Positions 16,725 through 25,136 of a stretch of 30,605 nt of DNA are shown piece by piece. Both the position numbers and the translations under genes were made by a program. The DNA comes from an uncultured Lachnospiraceae bacterium (GTDB lineage: Bacteria > Bacillota > Clostridia > Lachnospirales > Lachnospiraceae): NCBI GenBank assembly GCA_910586005.1, contig CAJUHG010000034.1:1-30605 (forward strand), read 5' to 3'. Positions within the stretch are counted from its first letter, which is position 1, and the number at the start of each line of letters is the position of its first letter. The notes under the pieces were generated by a model that had not been told where the DNA came from, searched no databases, and saw only the letters and a list, made by a program, of their open reading frames with translations.

Positions 16725-17684
16725 TTAAATGAGACCATATGCCTCTGCCAGTAAAAGGGTTCTTAGTGCCCAGTTCGAGTGTGTTTTATATTCATTCATA
16801 CGTTCTTTTACAATGCTGCCAGAGACCAAAGAAGGTGAGGAATTGTCCCATTCAAGAATTGTTTTTGCATCATTGTAATCTTTCAGCGGGACTTTATAGG
16901 CATTATTCACAAATTTGATTTGATTGGGATGAATCACAGTTTTACCAATAAAACCACATAATTTGTCTTCCTTTAATTCTTCCATTAGTCCCATATCCCA
17001 ATGTTTTCCATTGTAGTATTCCCAAACAGGTCCAGAGACAACATAATCCATACCAAATACAGTAATAATATCAGAAAAAATATTAGAAACTGGTTTGATT
17101 TTATGTATGGATTCATTGCTATGCCTGCGAAAACCGAACATATGGCATAAATCATTACCTCCCACTCTTATATTTAATACATATTTAGAAATACTATCTA
17201 ATTTCTGTTTTAATTCATATAAGATATGATATCTTTCTTGTAAATGAATTAAGGTAGGACTTTCAAAAATTGGCATAATATAAAATGGAGTTTCTAAATT
17301 TTTATTTACATCTGTAATAATCTGAAGATATGTATCTGCATTTTCTAGGGAAAATTTTGGTATATTAAAACCAGTGATAAGTTCTCGAGCATCACCAAAT
17401 TTATCTAATAAATAGTTTATCTGTAAAGGATTTCTAACTCGGATAAATATATTAGGAAGAAAAAATGGCTTATTTTTTTTGTAGTTGTATAGGGCTTGCA
17501 TAGAGGAGATTAATACATTTTCTGCATCTGCTACACAATCATCCCTTATGGTATCCTCTAAGCATAATGCCAAAGAAAATTGTTTTCCAAACTTTTCATT
17601 TATGAGAGAATTTACAATACTATCATTATTTGCAGGACAATATAAAAGAGCTCCCACACGATAGGCAAGAAGAAAATTATTCAT
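16725..17684 (-). CDS. HpcH/HpaI aldolase/citrate lyase-family protein of Ter operons
   Basis: A 319-residue CitE-like TIM-barrel enzyme (C-C bond lyase of the Ter biosynthetic module). GALLYCPANND (11-21) resembles the phosphate- or CoA-binding opening of the family. ALCLEDTI (39-46) carries the acidic metal-site pair, IRVGGNDLCHMFG (172-184) the central motif, and GKTVIHPNQI (247-256) the conserved C-terminal strand. It probably cleaves or joins a carbon-carbon bond in the metabolite made with the two PRTases; the substrate is unknown. It faces the PRTase genes with a single base between stop codons, and is divergent from the YceG-protease gene. The ribosome site before ATG is weak (GTTGATTTATT). 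Confidence 0.9.
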   Translation of the reverse strand: MNNFLLAYRVGALLYCPANNDSIVNSLINEKFGKQFSLALCLEDTIRDDCVADAENVLISSMQALYNYKKNKPFFLPNIFIRVRNPLQINYLLDKFGDARELITGFNIPKFSLENADTYLQIITDVNKNLETPFYIMPIFESPTLIHLQERYHILYELKQKLDSISKYVLNIRVGGNDLCHMFGFRRHSNESIHKIKPVSNIFSDIITVFGMDYVVSGPVWEYYNGKHWDMGLMEELKEDKLCGFIGKTVIHPNQIKFVNNAYKVPLKDYNDAKTILEWDNSSPSLVSGSIVKERMNEYKTHSNWALRTLLLAEAYGLI

Positions 17685-17786
17685 AATAAATCAACAAGAA
17701 AATGGTATATTTTTGGATGTGTGGAGGAACTATGTGATATTTCCAGTTTCTTGCAATCCCCTTTCTGATAAAAATGATTTATAGAT

Positions 17787-17806
17787 AACTGCAAAATATT
17801 GCAGTT
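17787..17806. repeat. Perfect inverted repeat in the divergent region
   Basis: AACTGCAA-AATA-TTGCAGTT, with 8-bp perfect arms. It lies 103 nt upstream of the lyase start and 222 nt upstream of the protease start. No T-tail follows on either strand, so an operator is more likely than a terminator. Confidence 0.55.
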
Positions 17807-17974
17807 GGCAATTTATGAAATAGTTTATTAGTTGCTATTATAATATATACAGTAAATTGTAACAGAAAAATTATCTTGTGACAACTGTTAGTTTTTCTCT
17901 ATGGTATAAAGAGATTGAGATTGTAATCACATGATACTAATTATTTTGAAAAAATAGATATTTTTTTGTGGGTG

Positions 17975-17993
17975 TGTTATAATTAATAACACT
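17975..17993. promoter_or_regulatory. Extended -10 promoter overlapped by a dyad, for the protease gene
   Basis: TGTTATAAT (17976-17984) is an extended -10 element 44 nt before the ATG at 18029. It lies inside GTGTTAT-AATTA-ATAACAC, perfect 7-bp arms. A repressor bound here would block polymerase. No convincing -35 is seen, as expected for an extended -10 promoter. Confidence 0.55.
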
Positions 17994-18028
17994 TGGAAGA
18001 TTTAGAAAGGAATTGGGTGGTTTGAATT

Positions 18029-19627
18029 ATGGAGGCAGAAATTTTCAAGACGAGGCATAATGTTATGAATATATCTTCCATAGAATCATTTATGAATATA
18101 AAGGGCTCTGTGAAAAATAATTGTAAAGATGTCTATTTTTTAAGAATCGTAGGGATTAATAAAGAAATACTTAGGGAAATAGAACTTATGGACCAAGTTT
18201 TAACAGAAAAAATGCAAGCGGGAAATGGATTTTATTGTAGAGTGAATGGTCTGCCTAAATTAGCAGCCCTACAAGATATAGAATATTATTCCAAGGCTTA
18301 TGAAAATTGGAATAAAAGTGGAAAACAAGGGATAACAATAAAAGCGATAGAAGATAATAAAATAATAAGAGATGTTCTTGGAAATGCCTGTGATAAGGTA
18401 TTGAATCTATTTCATCAGGAAAAATCTGAATTAAATAATTCCATAGAGAAAAATTTTGTGGTAAAGATGTTATATTGGTTAGAGCATACGGTTTCAAAGG
18501 CTTTGCATGTATGGTTGCCAGATACTTCTAGGAAAATTGTTTTTTCAGAAATCAGTAAAAAGCAGGAATATTTGTTTTGCTATCTGTTGACTTTGTTGGG
18601 ATTTGATGTACTTTTGCTGCAAGCAGGGAAAGATATTGATAGAGAACTTGAAGTTATAGGTCTTTCAGTGAAACATGAAGTAAAGAATCCTACACAGCTC
18701 TCCATTCCAGAATATATCCCTTTAAAATATATCAATAATAATTCTGAAAAAAATTATGACAAGTATGTGGTTGAGAAAAAAACATCAACAGAAGCAGTAC
18801 ATACAATTGTAAATACAAGAGTGCCAGAACGTGATAGAAGAACGAAAGAGATGCTTTCTGCAAAAGCCAGAAAACAAGAGGAAGTTTTACAGAACATGGA
18901 AAATTCTAGAAATTTAAGTTCCAGTTCCACAAGACAAGAAGAAAATAAAAAAATAAGAACTAACACAAGTCCAATTGTACATATTAGTGACCCAAGAAGG
19001 CAAAAAGAAAATCAAAGAATAGTGTCTAATACAAATAGAACAGCAATAGAGAGACAAGAGTTAAAATATGAAGAACTTGCATTATTGGCTTCTTCTGTGG
19101 TACAGATTCTAATTCATGATAATTTTGGAAATCCTATTGGGGGAGGTTCTGGAATTATGATTGGTGAGAAGGGATATATTTTAACTAATAATCATGTGGC
19201 ATGTAGAGGGAACTTTTATTCTGTAAGAATTGAGGAAGATGAACATATATATAGAACAGATGAAATGATTAAATATAATTCTGTATTAGATCTTGCAGTA
19301 ATAAGAATCCATAAAACCTTGAAGCCTATCCCTATCTATAAAGGAGCCAAGAAGCTTGTAAGAGGACAAAAAGTGGTAGCAATTGGAAGCCCTTTGGGGT
19401 TATTTAATTCTGTGTCAGATGGCATTATTTCAGGTTTTCGTGTTATAGAAGGGGTAGATATGATTCAATTTACAGCTCCTATTTCAAATGGAAGTTCTGG
19501 TGGGGCTGTATTGAACATGTATGGAGAAATAATTGGAATTAGTACGGCTGGTTTTGAGGATGGACAAAATATTAATTTAGCAGTTGGATATGAATATATT
19601 CAAACATTTGTACAAGGATTTTTATAA
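18029..19627 (+). CDS. Trypsin-like (HtrA/S1C) serine protease fused to an N-terminal YceG-like module
   Basis: A 532-residue protein. The C-terminal third is an S1-fold protease: GGGSGIMIGEKGYILTNNHV with His389, LDLAVIR with Asp421 and ISNGSSGGAVLN with Ser490, so the triad is complete. GSPLGL and the final AVGYEYIQTF are HtrA-like. No PDZ domain follows. There is no signal peptide or membrane segment, so it should be cytosolic, unlike DegP or secreted HtrA. Residues about 32-205 resemble the repeats of the YceG protein encoded downstream: DVYFLRIVGINKE, MLYWLEHT and IVFSEISKKQEYLFCYLL, then GFDVLLLQAGKD. A low-complexity charged linker (about 240-345) joins the parts. It has its own promoter and opens the second half of the Ter locus. 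Its substrate may be another Ter-locus protein; that is inference. Confidence 0.88.
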   Translation: MEAEIFKTRHNVMNISSIESFMNIKGSVKNNCKDVYFLRIVGINKEILREIELMDQVLTEKMQAGNGFYCRVNGLPKLAALQDIEYYSKAYENWNKSGKQGITIKAIEDNKIIRDVLGNACDKVLNLFHQEKSELNNSIEKNFVVKMLYWLEHTVSKALHVWLPDTSRKIVFSEISKKQEYLFCYLLTLLGFDVLLLQAGKDIDRELEVIGLSVKHEVKNPTQLSIPEYIPLKYINNNSEKNYDKYVVEKKTSTEAVHTIVNTRVPERDRRTKEMLSAKARKQEEVLQNMENSRNLSSSSTRQEENKKIRTNTSPIVHISDPRRQKENQRIVSNTNRTAIERQELKYEELALLASSVVQILIHDNFGNPIGGGSGIMIGEKGYILTNNHVACRGNFYSVRIEEDEHIYRTDEMIKYNSVLDLAVIRIHKTLKPIPIYKGAKKLVRGQKVVAIGSPLGLFNSVSDGIISGFRVIEGVDMIQFTAPISNGSSGGAVLNMYGEIIGISTAGFEDGQNINLAVGYEYIQTFVQGFL

Positions 19628-19789
19628 AAGGAATCATTTCATTATAATATATTGATTTGCTTCTTTGTACCAGCAGACACTGTGTAAAACCTGAAATTGT
19701 AACAGTTCAACGCAAGCTATTTGTAGAACATACTTATACTGCTGTACAACTTAATTTGCTTATAAAATGTCAGAAAATGACAAAACTAG

Positions 19790-19818
19790 TTGAAAAAAAG
19801 ATAGAAAAATTATATAAT
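19790..19818 (+). promoter_or_regulatory. Sigma-A-type promoter for the rhomboid-yceG-telA-terD operon
   Basis: TTGAAA (19790-19795), exactly 17 nt, and TATAAT (19813-19818), 37 nt before the ATG at 19856. A small dyad TGTCA-GAAAA-TGACA (19768-19782) lies just upstream of the -35, and AAATTGTAACAG lies at 19694-19705. Confidence 0.75.
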
Positions 19819-19855
19819 AAATAGCATAATGTGCAGAAATGGAGAGGTTACAAGT

Positions 19856-20446
19856 ATGGCAGATAACAACAAAAAACTCAGAATATCCTTTAATTCACCA
19901 GTGATATTAAGTTTTACGATTTTGTGCTTTGTGGCAATGATATTGAATTTTGCTACAAAAGGATTTTCCAATAACATGTTTTTTAGTGTGTACCATTCCT
20001 CTTTGCTTAGCCCATTTACTTATATTAGATTTTTTGGTCATGTCATTGGTCATGCTGGCTGGGAACATTTTTTTGGAAATATTACATTGATTTTAGTAGT
20101 TGGTCCATTGTTAGAAGAAAAATATGGTTCTTCTAATATTTTGTTTGTAATATTGACAACAGCTTTTGCAACTGGGCTAGTTCACTTTATGTTTTTTCCT
20201 GGGATTCGTCTATTAGGAGCAAGTGGAGTGGTATTTGCATTAATTCTGTTATCTTCCTTTACTTGTATGAAAGAGGGAGAAATTCCGCTTACATTTATTC
20301 TTGTGGCCATTATTTATATTGGTCAACAAGTATATGATGGATTATTTATACAAGATAATGTTTCTAATTTAACTCATATTTTAGGTGGTATCGTTGGTGC
20401 TGCCCTTGGCTATGTGATGAATAAGTTTAAAATGAACAAATATTAA
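19856..20446 (+). CDS. Rhomboid-family intramembrane serine protease
   Basis: About 196 residues with six hydrophobic segments. Rhomboid hallmarks are HAGWEHFFGNITLIL (conserved His/Asn oxyanion region, about 66-80), the catalytic serine in LLGASGVVFALI (Ser123) and the catalytic histidine in LTHILGGIVGAALGY (His174), a complete Ser-His dyad. It cleaves membrane-anchored substrates within the bilayer. I take ATG 19856, which follows GGAGAGG by 8 nt, rather than the in-frame ATG at 19829. It is first in an apparent operon with yceG (17 bp later), telA and four terD genes, behind a near-consensus promoter. Rhomboids in Ter loci have no proven substrate; one membrane target of the stress system is plausible. 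Confidence 0.92.
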   Translation: MADNNKKLRISFNSPVILSFTILCFVAMILNFATKGFSNNMFFSVYHSSLLSPFTYIRFFGHVIGHAGWEHFFGNITLILVVGPLLEEKYGSSNILFVILTTAFATGLVHFMFFPGIRLLGASGVVFALILLSSFTCMKEGEIPLTFILVAIIYIGQQVYDGLFIQDNVSNLTHILGGIVGAALGYVMNKFKMNKY

Positions 20447-20463
20447 AGGGACTGTAAAAGCAT

Positions 20464-22737
20464 ATGTTTGAACAGAAAGAACTGCAAAATTTAAATGATT
20501 ATTTTTTGGAGCTGGGAAATAGAAAAGAGAAGAGTGTATTTTTTTGCCGGATTAATGGTTATAACAAGGAAATAAAAAGTTTTATTCAAAAATACTATGA
20601 AGCAGCTCGAAGATCAGGTGTTGTAATAGAAAATAGAATTTCAAATCCAGATGAGAAGAATTTGGCTTATTATGGAGAAATTATGGGAATGGATTTTCAA
20701 ATGGACATAGGATTTTTTACTGCTAGTTTAAAAAAATGGCTTCCCAGAATGAATGAATACCAAAGAAAAAATGTATCTTCAGCAATTTATGATACACTAG
20801 ATAAGATGCGGCAAGAAGGCAAAAATAACAATATGTTGAAAAATGCATATATAAAGTTTATGTGCTGGTTATATTATAAATTTGAACGTATTGTAAATCA
20901 ACTTGGTGAAAATTATATTCCAAAGATATTATATCAAGGCGATATCAGTAATTATGAGTTAAAACTTTTGACCATCTTATCAAAAGCTGGTTGTGATATT
21001 GTTTTGTTACAATATCAAGGGGATACAAATTATTTAAAATTAGATGCAGCTTCACAGATTTCTAGTGATGTTAAGATACAAAATAAAGAACCTTTTCCAG
21101 AGGGATTTAATCTTCAATGGATTCGGGAAGAATTAGAACAAGAAAGAAACAATGAGCGATTATATGGTACAAAACCTAAGATTATCAATTGCACTAATGC
21201 TTGGATAGAAGGCAAAGGATTAGAAGATTTTAAAACCAATCTTGCAACAAGAGGAAATGATCCAAATTTTTTTTATAATTGTTTTTGTAGAATCAATGGT
21301 GTGGAAGATAAATTGACCTATTTGAATGAGTTATTTCAATTTCAGTTAGAAATCAAGAATAGTAAAAGAAAATTATTGATTTTAGAGCAAGTGATTCCAC
21401 AGCCAACAATGGAAGAAATTAATTCTATTCATAGAAAAAATTATGCAAATCAGGAACAGATGTTAATGGATTTATCTAGAAATATCCAATACACTGCTAA
21501 TATAGAATTGCAAAGGTTGATGAATAAAGCATTTCTAGATGTAATGTTGGAAGAAGCCAAACTACAAGGAATGAATTTAAATAAGCTTACGAACAAAGGT
21601 GTTTATCTACTATGTTGGCTCAAGCGTTATCAGTCAGAATTGTTTTATAATTGGAAAATACCAGAGATTGGCTGTTTTATCTATCTGGGCGGTTGTAAAA
21701 CAGAAAATGAAGCGATGTTTGTACGATTTCTTGCAAAACTTCCCATAGATGTACTTATTTTAAATCCTAATTTAAACAGCAAGTGTTGTTTGAACGATAG
21801 CACACTCTATGAGATTAATTATAATAATTCTTTGACAGTAGAGAGATTTCCAAAAGAAAATTCAGAAATCCGTATGGGAACTGCTGCTTATCATGCTGAG
21901 AGAGAATTGGATACGCTGATGTATCAAGATTCTGGTATGTACAGAAACCAACAGTATGGAAAAGCAATTTCTGTTTCTCTACAGACAATGTATGAAGAAA
22001 TTGTGATACTTTGGGATGAGGAGATAAAGTATAGACCAAATTTTAGTACTACAGATACTGCAGTAAACCTTCCAGTTATTTTTGCAAAAATATCAGGTGT
22101 AAAAAATGGTTTGGTTCCACAATACTGGGAGGGAATTAAAAAACTTATTACAGATAATACAGTGATTGTAAAGGATGTGCCTTATATTAATCCTACAGAT
22201 GCAAATCCAATGAAGGTATATGCAGCAGAATTTTTTAAAAATGGAAAACTTCAGCGTGCAAAGATTAAGGCACATCAAAGTTATCCATATGGATTTTTGC
22301 GTGAGGAGATGCAAGAACATATCTTGGACAAATTACAGCTTTTAATTGAACAGCGAACCATAAAGGGAACCTTTGAAAGTGGGGTGGAATATACAATTAT
22401 CGCCACCATTTTGAATTTAAAAAAAGAGATTGTAAGGATGCTTCAAAGATTTGATTTTACAAAAAAGAATCCTAAATTTATCTATATCAACACAACAGAA
22501 AATATGATTTCTCTAGAAGATACCATTTTGTCTGCATTTTTAAATTTAGCTGGTTTGGATGTATTGTTTTTTGTACCAACAGGATATCAAAGCGTTGAGA
22601 AGTATTTTAACAGAAAGTTAATGGAAGAACACCAGATTGGGGATTATGTCTATGATTTACAGGTGCCTAATTTGGGAAAAATTCCATCTAATACGCGTCA
22701 ATCGTGGCGTGAAAAAATATTTAGGAGAGGTAGTTGA
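20464..22737 (+). CDS. yceG: YceG-type protein of the Ter module with three internal repeats
   Basis: A 757-residue protein resembling B. subtilis YceG (YceG_bac, 'putative component of biosynthetic module'), here rather long. I see three tandem modules of about 170 residues. Each opens with a FxRINGxxxx-like strand (FFCRINGYNKE at 26, FCRINGVEDK at 274, FAKISGVKNG at 540). Each closes with a strand-helix-strand such as ILYQGDISNYELKLLTILS, then GCDIVLLQYQGD (155-187); FIYLGGCKTENEAMFVRFLA, then IDVLILNP (405-435); and FIYINTTENMISLEDTILSA, then GLDVLFFVPTG (672-707). The first two closing modules follow a CWL motif. Biochemical function is unknown. No membrane segment or signal peptide is present. 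The gene follows rhomboid by 17 bp and precedes telA by 6 bp, so it is co-transcribed. Its ribosome site is weak. Confidence 0.85.
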   Translation: MFEQKELQNLNDYFLELGNRKEKSVFFCRINGYNKEIKSFIQKYYEAARRSGVVIENRISNPDEKNLAYYGEIMGMDFQMDIGFFTASLKKWLPRMNEYQRKNVSSAIYDTLDKMRQEGKNNNMLKNAYIKFMCWLYYKFERIVNQLGENYIPKILYQGDISNYELKLLTILSKAGCDIVLLQYQGDTNYLKLDAASQISSDVKIQNKEPFPEGFNLQWIREELEQERNNERLYGTKPKIINCTNAWIEGKGLEDFKTNLATRGNDPNFFYNCFCRINGVEDKLTYLNELFQFQLEIKNSKRKLLILEQVIPQPTMEEINSIHRKNYANQEQMLMDLSRNIQYTANIELQRLMNKAFLDVMLEEAKLQGMNLNKLTNKGVYLLCWLKRYQSELFYNWKIPEIGCFIYLGGCKTENEAMFVRFLAKLPIDVLILNPNLNSKCCLNDSTLYEINYNNSLTVERFPKENSEIRMGTAAYHAERELDTLMYQDSGMYRNQQYGKAISVSLQTMYEEIVILWDEEIKYRPNFSTTDTAVNLPVIFAKISGVKNGLVPQYWEGIKKLITDNTVIVKDVPYINPTDANPMKVYAAEFFKNGKLQRAKIKAHQSYPYGFLREEMQEHILDKLQLLIEQRTIKGTFESGVEYTIIATILNLKKEIVRMLQRFDFTKKNPKFIYINTTENMISLEDTILSAFLNLAGLDVLFFVPTGYQSVEKYFNRKLMEEHQIGDYVYDLQVPNLGKIPSNTRQSWREKIFRRGS

Positions 22738-22743
22738 GAGAAT

Positions 22744-23889
22744 ATGGGACTTGATTTTAGTAAAACAACCACACAACAACAACAAATCGTTCCAGAAACT
22801 AAAAATGAAATTGAAGTAGTACAACAGTATGATATCGTTGCTGATAGACAGCAAATGGATGCTGAATTGACAAATTCTGCAGAAGTGGATGCTATTGTCA
22901 GCACAATAGAGGTAAATAATCTTGAAACGATTGTGACTTTTGGAGCAGAGGCGGCAGAGGAAATTTCAAAGGCTTCTGATGTAGTTCTTAATAGCATGAA
23001 TATGTCACAGTTAGATGAATCCAGTGAGATGCTCAATACGTTGGCTAAGATTATGTCAAAGTTTGACATTGATGAAATTAAAGAGAATCCAGGATTATTT
23101 GGGAAGCTTTTTGGTAATTTGAGAAAACAGTTGGATAAGATTTTAGCAAAATATCATACTATGGGAGAAGAAGTAGATAAGATCTATGTTCAATTGAAAC
23201 AGTATGAATCAGAAATTAAACAATCCAACCGCAAGTTAGAACAGATGTTTGAAGCAAATGTAGGGTATTATCATCAATTGGTAAGATATATACTAGCTGG
23301 GGAACAAGGATGTAGAGAATTAGAGGAATATATCGCTCAAAGACAGGCAGATATGTCTGCTACAGGAGATAATTCCATTCAATTTGAGATACAAAGTTTA
23401 CAACAAGCCTTAATGATGTTAGAACAGAGAACACAAGATTTGAGAACAGCAGAAAATGTGGCTATGCAATCCATTCCAATGATTAAAACAATGGAATTTA
23501 GTAATATGAATTTGGTAAGAAAGATTAATTCAGCCTTTATTATTACACTGCCTGTATTTAAACAAGCATTGGCTCAGGCAATTATGTTAAAAAGACAAAA
23601 GATTCAGGCAGAGGCAATGTCAGCCTTGGATGAAAAGACAAATGAAATGTTAATAAAAAATGCCCAAAATACAGTAGAACAATCAAAGATGACAGCACGT
23701 ATGGCTTCTGGTAGCTCAATTAAGATTGAAACTTTGGAAACAACCTGGAGAACAATTGTAAATGGTATTGATGAAACGAAGCAGATTCAGGAAAATGCAA
23801 AAAAACAACGTGTAGAGGATCAAGCTAGACTAGAAAATATCAAGACAGAGTTTAACAGGATGTATCATATGCCTAACAAAAAAAACTAA
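22744..23889 (+). CDS. telA: TelA-family toxic anion resistance protein
   Basis: A 381-residue TelA/YceH-type protein. The conserved core runs from the FGKLFGNLRKQLDKILAKY region (about 119-137) through LEEYIAQRQADM, LRTAENVAMQSIPMIKTMEF and IITLPVFKQALAQAIML to MLIKNAQNTVEQSK and LETTWRTIVNGIDETKQIQ. It is largely alpha-helical, probably coiled-coil, with no membrane segment. TelA proteins accompany TerD and YceG in stress operons and give resistance to tellurite, some antimicrobials and envelope stress; the mechanism is unknown. The N-terminus is Gln-rich (TTTQQQQ). The gene begins 6 bp after yceG; GGAGAGG near the end of yceG is the nearest ribosome site. It is followed by terD copy 1 after 23 bp. 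Confidence 0.93.
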   Translation: MGLDFSKTTTQQQQIVPETKNEIEVVQQYDIVADRQQMDAELTNSAEVDAIVSTIEVNNLETIVTFGAEAAEEISKASDVVLNSMNMSQLDESSEMLNTLAKIMSKFDIDEIKENPGLFGKLFGNLRKQLDKILAKYHTMGEEVDKIYVQLKQYESEIKQSNRKLEQMFEANVGYYHQLVRYILAGEQGCRELEEYIAQRQADMSATGDNSIQFEIQSLQQALMMLEQRTQDLRTAENVAMQSIPMIKTMEFSNMNLVRKINSAFIITLPVFKQALAQAIMLKRQKIQAEAMSALDEKTNEMLIKNAQNTVEQSKMTARMASGSSIKIETLETTWRTIVNGIDETKQIQENAKKQRVEDQARLENIKTEFNRMYHMPNKKN

Positions 23890-23912
23890 TAATATAAGGA
23901 GGTATTTGTATT

Positions 23913-24494
23913 ATGCCAATTAATTTATCAAAAGGACAAAAAGTTGATTTAACAAAAGGAAATCCAGGATTAAAGAATATTATGGTAGGTCTAGGATGGG
24001 ATGTCAATGCATTTGATTCTGGTGCAGATTTTGACTTAGATGCAGCAGCGTTTTTATTAGGCCAAAATGGAAAATGCCCAACAGAAAAAGAATTTATTTT
24101 TTATAGCAATCTAGAACATAGTAGTGGATCTGTGCAACATATGGGGGATAATTTAACTGGTGAGGGAGAAGGCGATGATGAGCAAATTCTAGTTGACCTA
24201 ACAAAAATTCCATCTAATATAGAAAAAGTTGCATTTACAGTAACTATCTATGATTCTGATGTAAGAAGACAGAATTTTGGTCAAGTATCCAATGCTTATA
24301 TTCGTATTGTGGATGAATCCAATGGACAGGAATTGATTAGATATGATTTAGGAGAGGATTTTTCCATTGAAACTGCGGTAGTAGTAGGGGAATTATATAG
24401 ACATAATGGAGAGTGGAAATTTAATGCCATTGGAAATGGATTCCAAGGTGGTCTTGCAGCATTATGTGGTTATTATGGGATTGAAGTTGCATAA
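23913..24494 (+). CDS. terD: TerD-family Ca2+-binding stress protein, copy 1
   Basis: A 193-residue, full-length TerD domain. It opens with the family signature MPINLSKGQKVDLTKGNPGL. Acidic Ca2+-binding segments are present: DFDLDAAAFLL (Asp39, Asp41, Asp43) and GDNLTGEGEGDDEQ (78-91). FTVTIYDSDVRRQNFGQVSNAYIRI and the C-terminal GEWKFNAIGNGFQGGLAALCGYYG are also typical. Known TerD proteins bind two Ca2+ ions in a beta-sandwich, and the residues for both sites appear intact. AAGGAGG lies 10 nt before the ATG. It is the first of four tandem paralogues and very similar to copy 2 (12-bp gap). It probably acts in the cytosol or at the membrane surface in a Ca2+-linked response; its precise activity is not known. 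Confidence 0.96.
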   Translation: MPINLSKGQKVDLTKGNPGLKNIMVGLGWDVNAFDSGADFDLDAAAFLLGQNGKCPTEKEFIFYSNLEHSSGSVQHMGDNLTGEGEGDDEQILVDLTKIPSNIEKVAFTVTIYDSDVRRQNFGQVSNAYIRIVDESNGQELIRYDLGEDFSIETAVVVGELYRHNGEWKFNAIGNGFQGGLAALCGYYGIEVA

Positions 24495-24506
24495 GGAGGA
24501 AGAAAA

Positions 24507-25088
24507 ATGCCAATAAACTTACAAAAAGGACAGAAGGTAAGCATTACAAAAGATAATCCTGGTTTGTCTAAAGTGGTTGTAGGCTTAGGATGGGATGTCA
24601 ATCAGTTTGACACAGGAGGAGATTACGATTTAGATACAGCAGCATTTTTATTGACAGATACAGGAAAAGTCTCAAGGTCAGAGGATTTTGTGTTTTTTGG
24701 TAATTTACAGCATCCTTCTGGATGTGCGCAACATATGGGAGATAATTTAACAGGAACAGGGGATGGAGATGATGAACAGATAAAAATAAATCTATCTATG
24801 GTTCCTGCTGAAATTACTAAGATTGCCTTTACTGTGACTATATATGATGCAGAACAAAGACGCCAGAACTTTGGTCAAGTAAATAATTCATTTATTCGTA
24901 TCTATAAGGAAGATACAGGAGAAGAACTTGTTAGATATGATTTAGGAGAAGATTTTTCCATTGAAACAGCAGCAGTATTTGGAGAATTGTATAAGAATGG
25001 AAGTGAATGGAAGTTCAATGCAATTGGACAGGGATATCAAGGAGGCTTGGCAGCACTTTGTGCAAATTATGGTGTGGAAGTAGAATAG
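24507..25088 (+). CDS. terD: TerD-family Ca2+-binding stress protein, copy 2
   Basis: A 193-residue close paralogue of copy 1 with the same length and no gaps. YDLDTAAFLL and GDNLTGTGDGDDEQ keep the acidic calcium ligands. The segments TVTIYDAEQRRQNFGQVNN and FNAIGQGYQGGLAALCANYGVEVE match copy 1 closely, showing recent duplication. AAGGAGG lies 7 nt before the ATG, and the gene starts 12 bp after copy 1. Its last codons and stop are echoed by a second, degenerate 3'-end sequence in the 46-bp gap that follows. Role as for copy 1: predicted Ca2+-binding component of the Ter stress complex. Two near-identical copies may allow hetero-oligomers, which is inference. Confidence 0.96.
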   Translation: MPINLQKGQKVSITKDNPGLSKVVVGLGWDVNQFDTGGDYDLDTAAFLLTDTGKVSRSEDFVFFGNLQHPSGCAQHMGDNLTGTGDGDDEQIKINLSMVPAEITKIAFTVTIYDAEQRRQNFGQVNNSFIRIYKEDTGEELVRYDLGEDFSIETAAVFGELYKNGSEWKFNAIGQGYQGGLAALCANYGVEVE

Positions 25089-25136
25089 AGATATTAGCTG
25101 ATTATAGTGGTGTAAAGGTAGAATAGGAGATATTAT
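25066..25136 (+). repeat. Duplicated terD 3' end (remnant) between terD copies 2 and 3
   Basis: The end of terD copy 2 plus the bases after its stop (from 25066) is repeated about 37 bp later with small changes: GGTGTGGAAGTAGAATAG, AGATATTA versus GGTGTAAAGGTAGAATAG, GAGATATTA. In frame, 25094-25126 reads LADYSGVKVE and stop, a fair match to the TerD C-terminus CANYGVEVE. It looks like the tail of a lost terD copy or a local tandem duplication. The second half now supplies the ribosome site AGGAG for copy 3. Confidence 0.65.

Larger units (their letters stand above)
17685..18028. other. 344-bp divergent regulatory region between the lyase and protease genes
   Basis: No gene is seen. It contains a perfect 20-nt hairpin or dyad (17787-17806), the 12-mer AAATTGTAACAG (17854-17865) that recurs at 19694-19705 before the rhomboid gene, an AACTGTTA (17883-17890), and an extended -10 promoter (TGTTATAAT, 17976-17984) embedded in a second dyad (17975-17993). 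Promoters for both strands are expected here; the minus-strand one is not clear. Confidence 0.6.

Noticed and set aside
22698..23069. Minus-strand open frame of 123 codons across the start of telA
   Set aside because: It is antisense to a clear TelA coding region, lacks recognisable domains and a ribosome site, and is explained as a shadow frame.
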